NCBI GenBank assembly: GCA_001599815.1
Contig: BCIA01000005.1
Location: 3,480,472-3,544,471, forward strand
Direction of reading: 5' to 3'
From: Furcasterigmium furcatum
Taxonomy: Eukaryota > Ascomycota > Sordariomycetes > Glomerellales > Plectosphaerellaceae
DNA: 64,000 nucleotides
A program made the position numbers and the translations under genes. This document shows positions 28,749 to 40,333 of this stretch, one piece after another. A model generated the notes under the pieces. That model saw only the letters and a list, made by a program, of their open reading frames with translations, was not told the DNA's origin and searched no databases. The first letter of the stretch is position 1. The number at the start of each line of letters is the position of its first letter.

Positions 28749-29369
28749 GAAGGCGGACTCTTCTTTGTAACTGTAGTCGCGACATCCACACGTTGTCCAT
28801 AGCTCAAGCTGTTCGGTTCCATGATAATAATGCCGGCTCGGTCTTCGTCCGTGAAAGCTAAGCAGCTCAGAGTGATCATCGAAGTTGCCACCGGCCCAGC
28901 GGCAGAAGTATAATTATGTAAGAGGTAAGCAATCCTGGCAACTTGGCAAGTTGGCAACCTAGCACCCAGGTGGTTTGTGGTCTTGGTGGTGAAGGTCCAC
29001 TGGGATGGAACTGAATGCGGAGATCCACTTCTCCATTTCTTATCCACACCGAGGCGTGTCTTGATCTCGATTACGTAATTCCCCGCTCCCGGAAACCCTG
29101 GGGGTGATTTCGTCACATGTAAACCCCAACATCTGCGCACACGACCACCGTTCACATATCGTCTTGGGAGGCACACACCCCAGACAGCGACCGGTCTTGC
29201 TCTTTTGCTTCAGCGGCTGTCATTTCCATACGTTGCCATCAATTTTGACGTTCTACCTTCGACACATGCCGCTTCATTGGCCCTGATCGAGCGAACGACC
29301 GCCACAGCTCGCACGTCACTGATTGTTTTTGAGCCCGTCGAGACACGCGACGCCCACTCAACAGCAGCC
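28749..29369. other. Intergenic, cho2 promoter
   Basis: This 0.6-kb region lies between the secreted protein gene and cho2. It should carry the cho2 promoter and leader. No gene or RNA is seen. Confidence 0.5.
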
Positions 29370-32300
29370 ATGAGCTCTGCAACGGAGCTCCCGGCAGAGG
29401 GCTCCAACCTGCGACAACGTCATGCCGCACCAGAGCAAGAGCCACGGGACGGACCTGAGCAGGCGCCCGAAAACAAGACGAAGAAGACGTTCGGGCGGAC
29501 TCCCGAGGGAATAGGTACGTAAATCGCTCTCGAGACCTCCCGCGTGCTCACCGTGCTCACCTTGCCCCCGCAGTCTTCACCGTCCCGACCACCCATGACA
29601 TGGTGTCCCAGCTCCTCGATCCCCGGCAGCCGAAGAACCTCTCCGACCTCCTCGTCCTCGGCATCCTGGCCTTGCTTATCGGAACCGCTTACTATCTGCC
29701 CTCGGGCCTGAAGCAGCCCGTCTTTGCCCTCATCTTCCTCTTCTGGAGGGCTTCGTACAACATCGGCATCGGCTACCTCTTGACTATTCAGTCGAAGCAT
29801 CGGAGGCTGGAGACGTGGGTCGCCAGGTGGAAGCTCTTCGAGCATCCGAGCTCGGGCAAGCAGCCACGGCCCTGGCTCTACAACCTGCTGAAGCGGGAGC
29901 TCGAGACAAAAATTCCCGAGGACTACTCCTTCGAGAAGGCGCCGCTCGAGTACAACACGTGGCTCGTGTTCCGCCGCGTCGTTGATCTCATCCTCATGTG
30001 TGATTTCGTGTCCTACTGCCTCTTCGCCATCATCTGCGGCGCCACCCCCGAGGGCGAGAGCCTTGCCATCGGCGGTGCCAGGTGGGCCATCGGCATCGGC
30101 CTCGTGCTGTTCAACCTCTGGGTCAAGCTGGACGCTCACAGGGTGGTCAAGGACTACGCCTGGTACTGGGGCGACTTCTTCTACCTTATCGACCAAGAGC
30201 TGACCTTCGACGGAGTCTTTGAGATGGCGCCTCACCCTATGTATTCGATCGGGTATGCCGGCTACTACGGCATCTCCATGATGGCTGCCAGCTACGACGT
30301 GCTCTTCATCTCTATCGTGGCCCACGTCGCCCAGTTTGCATTCCTCGTCCTCGTCGAGAACCCGCACATTGAAAAGATCTACAACCCGCCCCCTCCCCGC
30401 AAGCGCACCATGTCGGGCGAGCAGGCCAAGCCCGCCCTCGGCGCCAAGGAGGACGGCCCTGAAGATGTCCTCGTCGACGCCGTCGCCGAGATCTCCAAGG
30501 ACGCGCCTTCGCAGGTCCACAATCTGCTTGGACTGCGCAACCTCGACCTGTTCCGTGTCACCGACTACTCCGTTCTCCTCCTGGTGATCTATATGTCCGT
30601 CATCACCATCGTGACCCCCTCCACCCCGCTGTATCAGGTGCTCTTTGCCGCCCACGCTCTCCTCTGGCGAGCGTGGTATCACGTCGGGCTCGGTCTCATC
30701 CTCAACGAACAGTCCAAGAGCAAGATGTGGACCAGGCACTTTGTCAAGTTTGGCGAGAGCACCGCCGAGGCCTGGCGACAGTGGAAGGGACTCTACTATC
30801 TGAGCATGGTCATGTGCTACGCATCCTTTATCTCCGCGTGCTGGAAGATGTATGCTCCTCCCGAGGACTGGAACTATGGCTGGGTTCTACTCAAGCATGT
30901 GCTCGGCGCTAGCGCTGTCGCGCTCCAAATCTGGACCGCTGTGAGCGTCTATGACTCCCTGGGCGAGTTTGGCTGGTTCTTCGGCGACTTCTTCTACGAC
31001 CACGAGGCGAAGCTGACCTACACGTCCATCTACCGCTTCCTCAACAACCCGGAGCGCGTGCTGGGCACCGCGGGCATCTGGGGCGCCGCGCTCATCACCT
31101 GGAGCCGCGTCATCTTCGTCATGGCGCTGGTCAGCCAGATTCTGACCCTGGGCTTCATCTCGTATGTCGAGCGGCCGCACATGCAAAAGATCTATGGCCG
31201 GAGCATGCGCAACGAAGCCGGCCTCACAAAGTTCATCAAGCGGTCCCTTCCGCCCCCCGTCCAGGGATGGCAGAAGAACATGGACAAGGTCATCGATGAC
31301 ACCTCCCACTTCGTCGAAGACTTCCTGGAGGCTGCCCGGCCCAAGTTCGCTGCTGGTGTTAAGACGATCGTCCGTGATACCACCGCCCTCTTCAACACGT
31401 ACCCCGCACGTTTCACGCTCACGCGCCTCTCTCCGGACCTGGCCGGGCTGAACCCCAAGCACTACGGTCTCTCCGTTCAAGGCACGCCCTCGAGCCTGTC
31501 CACGGCCAACGAGAGGTCGACGGGCAAGGAGAGCGTGACGGCGCGGTTCCCGCGCGTCGAGACGCTTACCTTTGAGTACGGTGCCCCGCTCAAGGTCAAG
31601 TGGAGGGCGCCCGCCAACCACGGCAAGAAAGACTGGATCGGCCTGTACATGGTCACCGACAACCGCTCGCGTGAGGCCACGGACGTCTCGTCGCTGGGGC
31701 GGTGGGCGCCCACGACGGCCGGGCAGTACGACGCGGCGACCGCGGACAAGGCTATCCTGGTTGCGGAGCACGAGGTGGCGGGTGCGGACGCGGACGCTGG
31801 GGGCGCCGCGATCGTTCAGGGTGAGGTGGTATTCGACGGCGACCGGCTCTGGTGGACGGCGGGCGTGTTCGAGCTGCGGTACCACCACGACGGCACGCAC
31901 ACGGTCATGACCATCTCGCAGCCTTTCGAGGTGCGGATCGGCAGGTTCGACGAGGAGGACGTCGAGGTGGACTCGTTCGGCATGTACGAGAAGGCTGTCG
32001 AGCAGGCGCTGCTCCCCGTGGTGCGCAACTGCTTCGACAGGGACCCGGACATCGCGCCGTCGTCGGCCGAGGAGCCGTTCGGCGGCCATGTCGAGCGGGA
32101 CAGCAAGTACGCCAAGCGCGTCGTGTACGCCATGCACCACATGTTCGGCGTCGAGTTTGCGCCGGCCGTCGTGCCGGCGGACGGCAATGTGCGGAAGCTC
32201 GCGTGGCGCATCTGCAACGCGAAGCAGGTCCTGGTGAGTCTACGGCCGGAGCGCTCTTCTCATCTACTTGCTCCTGTCACGAATCTCCCTCCTCTAACCC

Positions 32301-32519
32301 GTGTATCACAGGCCCCGTACAGCATGTCGCCGTCCAAGGGGACCGCTACGCCAGGTACGTTATCCAGGAGTTTATTTCCCTATATTCTGGTTGTTTCGGG
32401 AGTTTTGCGACACACGTCTATGCTCCTCAGACACGATGAGTAGCTCCTAATATTCCCAAACAAGGCAATCACTAACTCAAGGACCTATAGTGGAGAAGAT
32501 GGACGCGCCGGCACTCTGA
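29370..32519 (+). CDS. cho2: Phosphatidylethanolamine N-methyltransferase
   Basis: The enzyme adds the first methyl group from S-adenosylmethionine to phosphatidylethanolamine in the endoplasmic reticulum, on the way to phosphatidylcholine. Exons 29370-29514, 29574-32233, 32312-32354 and 32491-32519 give 958 aa, the usual size of the fungal two-domain enzyme. After a polar N-terminus come many membrane helices and two PEMT-type modules. The first has DYAWYWGDFFYLIDQELTF and APHPMYSIGYAGYYG (near residue 268) and ends ENPHIEKIY. The second has GWFFGDFFY and LNNPERVLGTAGIWG (near 538) and ends VERPHMQKIY. A soluble C-terminal part follows from about residue 620. The last intron is an introner-like copy; leaving it unspliced keeps the frame open to a stop at 32443 and would change the C-terminus. 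Open frames of more than 400 codons on the other strand are shadows. Confidence 0.94.
32355..32490 (+). repeat. Introner-like intron, copy 3 (last intron of cho2)
   Basis: This 136-nt intron starts GTACGTTATCC and ends CCTATAG, leaving a 29-nt final exon. It shares an exact 28-nt block (32421-32448) with copy 1, in the opposite genomic orientation but the same transcript sense. It also shares TTCTGG, the GCGACA core and the branch site CACTAAC with the other copies. The inner hairpin TGCTC/GAGTA and the outer GGAG/CTCC arms are kept. Confidence 0.87.
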
Positions 32520-34225
32520 TCATTTCAGGGCACCGGCATCGCGTAAGGAAGGATGATTTGTTGATGGGCTGAATAGCAAGCATTGGGCATGAGGACCGGG
32601 GGATGATACCAAAAGGTGGATGGAATTGATGGATATCGGCTAGCGTAGCAGCATTGTGTGTATGGCGAGTGAAATACGATATGTGTGATGTTGTCGACAT
32701 TGACGTGACGAGAGGCGCTGGAGATGTGGGATCTCGGCCGGGGACCAGAGGCCGCTGCCCTGGTCTCGACTTTTGCAATCATGCATTCACCGCCAGCAGC
32801 ATCATGAGGAGGTTTCCAAGCGTCGTCCTCGTCGTCCTTCGCGCACCAGAGCTAGCGCCGGTGCCTTTCATCCGGGATCGAGACGTCGGACGCGTGGGTT
32901 TAGGCTGAGCGGTGTCATCCATGTTGTACATGTCAGTCCTGCGCGGGTCAGGGTCAGGCCCTTAGGCCGAGAGCGTGGGAGGAGGCAGCGCGATGTGACG
33001 CTCCGGTAGTATGGTGATTTAGGCAAATGAGGCGGCTATCTGCTGGGCCGTGGGATGCCGGTAGTGCGTGCGGTGAGTGTGCGGTGAGTCTGAGCTTTCG
33101 TCACGTCGTCTGCCGTCTCCGACTGCATGTCGAACCTGAGACTGCTGCTCTGAGGTTGGTTATCTTTGGGGGAGGGTATAAGATCCGGGCAGATGCGAGG
33201 ACGGAGGAGGAAGCCTGATATCGGCCGAGCTTGCGAGAATGAGAGGACAAGTGGCAGGGGGATCCCTGTGGTCACTACTAGTAGGTGGCTTGAGATTTGG
33301 AGTCTGCATTGTGATCATGGACCCATGTGGCAGAAATAGCAAAGAGGTGCCGGTGCAGAATTGGAGGGAGGAGGGAGGGAAGGAAGGAAGGAAGGCTGCT
33401 CAGGTAATCTAGGGGGTAGGCCGGCACGGCAGGAAGCCGTTGTGGTAGCTCCTGCCTCCAATTTCGACGACAACCTGGAAGGCACCTCACGTCACCTCAC
33501 CTCTCGCGTCAAATTTCACATCATCGTCACCTCAACTCTCCACCACTCTCAACCTCAACCTCAAAGCCAAAACCACACCGCATCTCCACGTCTCGGTACA
33601 TACTCACCCGCCAGCGCCAAACAACACGGGCCATCCCTGCTCGGCTCCCGTCCTCCCCACAGCTCCCCCGCACCCGCACCCGACAAGGCCCAAACATCCA
33701 GGCCAGATCCTGCTCTCCGCACACCCTCCCGCGTTCACATCCACATCAACGCGAAGCGTCTCCCGCAAACCAAATCGGCCACGATCCAGACATCGCGAGC
33801 AACCTGCTTCTTTGAGCCCATTTGCCCACCCGAGAGTGGTCATGAGACGCTGTGGGACGACATCCCTGCCATCTCTGTCCTGCCCCGCCCTGCCAACTGC
33901 CCTGCAACTCCTACTGACCTGATGCTTGTCAGGCACACAGTCAGTCCACGTCTCTCATCCTTCCAGCAACACGCAGCCCCTGCTAACCCACCACCCACAA
34001 GCAACAGGTAGCCCACAGATATCTGCCTGCCCTGCAGTTGCAGTAGTCCAGCACAGACACAGACGGCTAAAGCAAGCAAGCGCCAGGGCACTCGCCTTCT
34101 GCTTCGACCTTCCTTGCTACGGTAACGGAACCATCCTGATCGTCGCCCGAATAGGAAATCCCATCTGTCTCCATCCAACTCGACCGACTCACTCTCACTC
34201 ACCTCGCCCGCCGCCACATCTCGGT
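32520..34225. other. Intergenic between cho2 and lactonase-fold gene
   Basis: This 1.7-kb stretch contains a purine tract of GGGA and GGAA units at 33363-33395 and a long CA/CT-rich region (33480-34225), probably the leader and promoter of the next gene. The frame of the next gene is open upstream to 33926 but reads as low-complexity leader. No separate gene is supported. Confidence 0.5.
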
Positions 34226-35835
34226 ATGAAGCACGACGCCGCGCAGCTGGCCCCGGCCACGAGACCGCCGCCCTCATCCACCTACTACTACACGCCCCTC
34301 ACCATCCTCTCGGCTGCCGCTGCGCTAACCCTCGCCACTCTCTTCATCCTCTCCTGCTGCTACCCTGACACTGTCGCCGCTGCTCGCTTCCATGTGCCCC
34401 TCCTTACGAACCGCCACGGCGTGCCAGCGCCCGCCCTTTCGTCTCCATCCTCGACCCTCCTTTACGCTGCCTCCTACGCCGGTTCCATTACCACTCTGAA
34501 CCTCACATGCTCCGCCCCGCGAAAGGGCGCTCATGCACCTACCTACTCGCTTGATGTGCTGGCAACTTCAGACGAATGCAGGCCAAGTCCCTCGTGGCTC
34601 ACACTAGATTACCCCAACTCCCTTCTCTATTGCACCGACGAGGGTCTCTCGTCAGATCACGGCTCCGTCTCGGCATTCACCACCGCCACCGATGGGTCCC
34701 TGAAGCTGCTCGACAGGGTCACCATCGCCTCAGGACCCGTGAGCGCCCTCATCTACGGAGATCGCGGCCGAGGCCTTGCCGTTGCCCAATAGTACGTTTT
34801 TGTCCTCCCCCCGCACCCGCCCATCTCCTAATGTCAAGGCAAACTATGTGTTTGCCAACTTGCTTGCTCTATTTGCAGCCTGCAGTCATGAGTTACCCCA
34901 ACTGACGCTTCTCCACCCTGCCGCAGCGGAGGCTCCTCTGTCACTTGGCTCGACAACCTCAACCATACCGGCCTCGCCTTGATCGACTCCGAGACATTCT
35001 CTCTTGCTGAACCAGGCCCCGTTCCCTCTCGACAAGAGGCCCCTCACCCTCATCAGGTCTTTGCCGACCCCACCGGCGCCTTCGTTCTCGTACCAGACCT
35101 CGGTGCGGACCTCGTCCGGGTCTTCAGTGTCAACCGCACCACTCTCGGCCTCACGGAGGTTGAGCCCCTCGTAGCTGCTCCCGGCAGCGGGCCTCGCCAT
35201 GTCGACTTCCTCGTGACCCCGGACGGCGCCACCTACATGTACCTCATTGCCGAGCTTTCCAACACCATCACCGGTTACCGTGTGTGGTATCCCACAGCGC
35301 AGTCTATGGAGTTCGACCGCTTCTTCCAGTGCCCTACCCATGGGGCCGGCAACGACGTCCCAGAGGGCGCGAGTGGTTCCGAGATCACAGTATCGGTGAG
35401 TCCACGTCTTTCCTGCCACCAACGCCCCCCCAAGTACACACGGCAACAGATCCACGACAAGCTGACACTAATCTCGTACAACAGCCGGATGGCAGGTTTT
35501 TGACAATATCTTCGCGGGACGAGAAGTCCTTCACCATCCCGAAGCCTGGCACTAGTGCGAACGGGGACCCGGAGATTGTCGACTCGGACTCACTCATTAC
35601 CTTCGCCATCGACCCGCTCACGGGCGACCTGGCATTTCTGCAAAAGTTCCCCGCTGGCGGCATGATCCCTCGCCACTTTTCCATGAACAAGGCCGGCACG
35701 CTCGTCGCTGTCGCGCTGCAGCGGGATGGCCGGGTCGTCATTATCCGCCGCGACTCCACCACTGGTCAGATGAGTGATATCATAGCCAGCGCAAGGATCG
35801 AAGGTGAGGTGACGGCTGTGATTTTTGCAGAATAG
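34226..35835 (+). CDS. Membrane-anchored lactonase-type beta-propeller protein
   Basis: Exons 34226-34791, 34927-35395 and 35485-35835 encode 461 aa. Residues 18-45 are a hydrophobic signal anchor (TPLTILSAAAALTLATLFI). The remainder has the repeat pattern of the lactonase family (6-phosphogluconolactonase or carboxymuconate-cyclase type, seven-bladed propeller): LLYAASYAGSITTLNL, PNSLLYCTDEG, HPHQVFADPTGAFVLVPDLG, APGSGPRHVDF, PDGRFLTISSRDEKSF and GGMIPRHFSMNKAGTLVAVAL. The HPHQV and GPRH patches are where family members place their putative active-site His/Arg. Substrate is unknown and an extracellular or luminal location is likely. The first intron is 135 nt, the same length as the introner-like introns, but its sequence is unrelated. 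The start at 34226 was chosen because upstream codons read like leader. Confidence 0.82.
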
Positions 35836-38800
35836 ACGACACGAGACAGCGTTGAGGACTCAGGATACTCCCATCGTCTCATCAGCCAGCGAGCCTCCAT
35901 GCCGGCGCCACGCGGCTCCGCATGGGTGGCTTTTGATTAAGGAAATGCAGCCTGCCTGCAAGATTTCTAGCGTCTTGCCGTGACACAAAAACAAATCTCT
36001 AGGATTCTCAACCTTGGTACATGGAAAGCGCGAGGCATGCAAGCGAGAGCCCCTGACGTACGTACGTGTACTCATGCCATGCAAGTACAATGGTCCACGG
36101 CGGTCCCCTGCCCCGGCCCATCACGGCTCCTCCTCGACCCCGGATTTTCGCGCGCAAGACACAGTGACCCCTGCCGCCAAGTCCATGCCATCGTCCACAT
36201 CATGAGTAAAATAAGCACAGGTGAGGGCGTCCAAGGACCTCGCCGCCACTGAGTGGAACGATCATGCTAGCAGGGGTGGTCCTCTCTGCTGTGCATTGCA
36301 AAAAGACAGCATACTTACGGTACGTACGCTGTACATATGTATTTGAAATGTTGCCATGGCGGCGTCGAGGGCACCGATTGGAGGAACGGCCGCGGGTGCA
36401 CTCGCAGGGGAGAGCCAACGCCACGTAATGGTCCGGAGCTGCGAGGAGAGTCTGATGGCATTTCTTCGGATTTGTTGGTTCACCAGGACTTCTTGGGTCT
36501 GTTGCATATCTGACATCTGAGGATGGTGCACCGTCCGGAACGTCCCGAGCGATACACATATATTAACACCTTGCAAGGACCGCGCCGAGAGACACTTCTC
36601 GAAGAAAAGATGACCGTCAATTTCAAAAGGTGTGGGTTTCATGCACGGCGACTGCACGGGGTCTTGTGGCGTGCGGGTGCTGGCCATGACTGGACGACAG
36701 ACCTCGGTGAGCCTGGGGGCGTGGGCAGATGCGGCGCGGTCACATTGCGCCGCTCGCTCGCCCGCTTGATATGTACCAAGTACGAGGTCTGAGTCTAATC
36801 CCTTCATCTCGCCGCCCAGAGACCGGGGGGCGTTGGTGTGGTGGGTGTCATACCTTGCCGATGTCGCAGGCCCCCCGCCGCCCCTCGAGGCATCGCATCC
36901 GTTTATCGTTGGAGCTGCTGCGGCAGTTCCTGGGGCGCCTCTCCTTGGTTCCCGTCAGTATGTACTTGTACTTGTATTTTCGTGGGGCCTTGCCGGCGGC
37001 CGCGTTGACGGGCAGAGATGCCGATGAAACAGCCGCTGGAGGCAGCCTCGACTTTGGTCACGGTCAGTTCCTACGAGCATATCTGGAAGGGTTTTCACTG
37101 TGACGTCCTTTTGGAGCTCTGCTTCGATTTCAGGGTTCATTGATGATCTGACCGATCGCCGCTGGCGGCCTGGGGCCAGTCGCACACCTTCCGAGGAGTT
37201 GTCTGGCACCCCGATTGAGGGCGTGACGTGGTGGCACGGTTCTCGGACCCAAGGCTAGATTCGCAGGCGATATTGCGAGCGGTCCAGAACGGGATCGGGC
37301 GGAAGTTACTTGAGCGCATGGCCCGTGACTGCACCGGCGACCATCTCGCGTTGGATTTCTGCGACCAGAGGTACAATCTATCTCGAGGCTCGAGAATCGG
37401 AACCCTGAGTTCGTTCTTGACGAAGGTCAAGAACTGGGGGAGGTCGAGGATGGCTCCTTCGGGCCGTCCCTGACATCCACTCTAATGAGATGAGATGTGA
37501 TTCTCCACGGCAGTGAGCTGGGACTCTTTGGTAGGTCTCGGCGAGGGATTTTGCAGCTGCGACTGGGACGGAGGGGATGTGTCAGTTGGTGTATCCGTGC
37601 TCGTGGTCGATTGTAAGCTCGTGGGCGAGGCTATCATCGCCTTCTCTGGCTCTCCATCTCCTGCTCGTGCGCCTGTCGAGGCCTGGACCTCAAAAGGGTC
37701 AGGTCCAGGCTTTTATCGTCGTGGAAATACAGATACTATAACTGGCAAGTCATATAGGCCTGCGTTGTTAGTACACACGTCCTTCCTGGCGGTAACCCCC
37801 TGTGATGCACGGGAAGCAAGCGAGTCCATGGCATCGGATTGGTGGCTTCTCGTCAGGCGCGGACGCGGGCTTGACAGGCAAGTGAGTAAGTACTGCGAAG
37901 GCTGGCTGTGTTGTGACGGGCGGTGCCGACAGCCGAGCGAGATTATCCTAAATGGAGCGGCATGCGTGTGGACAGATCGAGGGAGGAAGGATGATGGCGG
38001 CCCAGGGGAGGCACCGAGCTGGCGGAACAGATTTCATATACGCGATGGAACTCTGTGACGACTCGCGGCCGATAGGGATACTTGAGCATGCCAGAAGCGG
38101 CGAGGGGCAGGCAGGCAGCCTGCTCGATGCCGCCTGAAGTCGCGGCTACGGACTGCGAGTTGAGGAGGAGACGCAGGTCTGAGGCGCGTCGTCAGTGTGC
38201 GTGCGGCGGCAGGCTGAGGCTATTTGGGCGTTGATCCAGGGGCACATGGCGTGGATATCGCGGGTGGCAAAGACAGCATACTTGTATTTGTATGTAGTAT
38301 GCACTGGATGGGCTCTCTCTGGGCCTGGTCGTCGGCATCGTGACCTCTGTTGTTGGTCTGGTCCGTGTGTCTGGGGACGGTAGTGTTCTGAGCCGGCTTT
38401 GCGGACGGAGACTCAAATTCCCGTCCGAAGTTGACCACGATGGGAAACCATCTAGCGCGGGGCCCCAGAGCACTTGCTCCCGTCTGCCCTGATCCATACA
38501 GTGTGCAAAGATGGACGTAGCAGGCGTGACATATGCGCTGGACAACAGTGCGCAAGTCAACCTTCTACTGACCACATTCAGGGACGGGAGGCAGGCACGG
38601 ATTTGAGAGTTTGCCAGGCAGCAGGAACAACTCAGTGAGAAGACGTGGGCCCTGGCATCTCATTTTCGGCACCCAGGCGCAGTCCTCGCCCCTCATTTCC
38701 TTTAACCGTTCATCATTTCTCACCATCCATCCTCCTTATTTCCGCTCCTTGATACAATCGGCGACACATCGCCATCCGGGGACTCGAAAACCCTTGGCGT

Positions 38801-40333
38801 GCGCATGAGCAGTCGACCTGGACCACCTCGGGGGTTATTGTTTCCGACCCTGCTGATCTCCTGCCCGGCTGTTGCTCGCACTTGTACGTACGTATGTACT
38901 GTACAGGACATGCAGACACACTTACTCATTTGCTTGTACATCAATACAAACCTTACCATACCTTGCCTCCAAAGCATCACGAGGCTTCCCTGCTGCGGAA
39001 TCTCTCGAGCCAGCTACCCCAGCCTCGACGGCGACTTGTCCGGCCAAATTGGTTCCAGAGGGGGAAAGCGGCATCGCGACTGGGGACTCCAACCGACTAG
39101 GGGCTGCCAGGCCGGTCCCGGTCAACCAAGCCTTTGGGCACCTCGCCTCGCTCCGTGTCTTCCGAAGCGAGACGATGGCGTCCTGCACGGCCTGCGAGCG
39201 CCCTCTCTCGTGGCGGCTGACCACGTTCTTCCGGATTTTGCAGCTCCAAAAGTACCTGTACTCCAGTACAAATGTACTTGAGCTGCCTCATCTGCAGCCA
39301 CCCCTGTCCCCCCATCTCGAGCTCTTGGTGGCTGCCATGCATCACGCATGCACCATCTCCGCAACGGGCCTCCACTCGACAGGCCACACACAACGTTCGA
39401 TACGTCCTTCAGGCTTGCATGCCAACCGTACCTCTACGAGGTGGTGGGTGAACGGTTCGTGAGCAGCTTTCCGGGAGAGGGTCCTGCCCGGATGCGCACC
39501 GAGGCATCGCCATTGCTATCCCACAGGGTCCTCTAGGATTTGGGTGCGAGCAGATGGCATCCTCTGTTCTTCCTTGACAATATCACGACTAGGGGGGGGC
39601 TTGAGAACCGGACAGGCAGTTCGGCAGGGGCAACGAGCCAAAAACTCTGGACGCCGCCGCCGTCGCCCGCCACACGAGCACCGGTGTCTGGCAGGCAGGG
39701 TCCAACGCTTTTAGCGCCCGGTTGCCCGCTCCCCATGATTGCCTCGCTGCCCTCCAGCTTCTCCACCTGGGAGAAGACCATCCTGGACTTCCACGACCGG
39801 GGTGTCTGGGGTATCCGTGCCAATACTACCGTCCACTGGGACCGAGTTGCAAGGGCTGCTTACTGGGTTGGGGGCAACGACCCGCACCAACAAGGTAGGG
39901 GCCCTCCCCTAGAGCTACCACAGGTGGGTGGTTATGACCTGAGAAGAGCAGCTGTTAGCTCCTTTCATTGAAGAGGGCCGGGCATGCGTCCGCTGCCCAC
40001 CTCCGCATCTCTCCTCCTCTATTCTCGGCCGGCCACAAGAACTTGACAGCCCCCGCCGTCCTGCATCGCACCCTGTGCTTCCTTTTCCCGTCTCGCGCGG
40101 CTTCCCTCTCGCATATATACGTACTGCACTGTGAACGACTTTCTGCTAATCGGCTTCCGCTTCCGCCTGGTCCTCGGCTCTTGCTCGACTCACCTCTAAA
40201 ACACGCCATCCATAAACGCTTCCTCATTCCCCCCCGGGACCTATACCCAGACACACTTAACTGTACTGCTCTCCCCACAGAGCACGTTCTGCCCACCACG
40301 GCAACATCACTCTTCCGTCTCCAGCCCCAGGCA
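35836..40333. other. 4.5-kb gene-free block
   Basis: No frame here shows a domain, a sensible splice pattern or good codon use. Features seen are several CGTACGTAC-type short repeats (near 36058, 36320 and 38886), a 10-bp inverted repeat at 37681-37710, and CT-rich leader sequence near 40000-40330 before the next gene. The block may contain a noncoding transcript or an unrecognised small gene. Confidence 0.45.
37681..37710. repeat. Perfect 10-bp inverted repeat
   Basis: GCCTGGACCT is followed after 10 nt by its exact reverse complement AGGTCCAGGC and then TTTTAT. It could form a hairpin in RNA or DNA. It lies in a gene-free block, so its role is unknown. Confidence 0.7.

Noticed and set aside
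29112..29124. CACATGTAAA as an inositol/choline-responsive element for cho2
   Set aside because: Only a partial match to the yeast CATGTGAAA element, which is not known to be used in filamentous ascomycetes; expected by chance.
29420..32140. Minus-strand open frames of 439 and 417 codons opposite cho2
   Set aside because: Shadows caused by the strong third-position GC bias of cho2; the translated text is charge-biased with no domains.
34792..34926. 135-nt intron of the lactonase-fold gene as a fourth introner-like copy
   Set aside because: Same length, but none of the conserved blocks (GTTATCC, TTCTGG, GCGACA, hairpin arms) are present.
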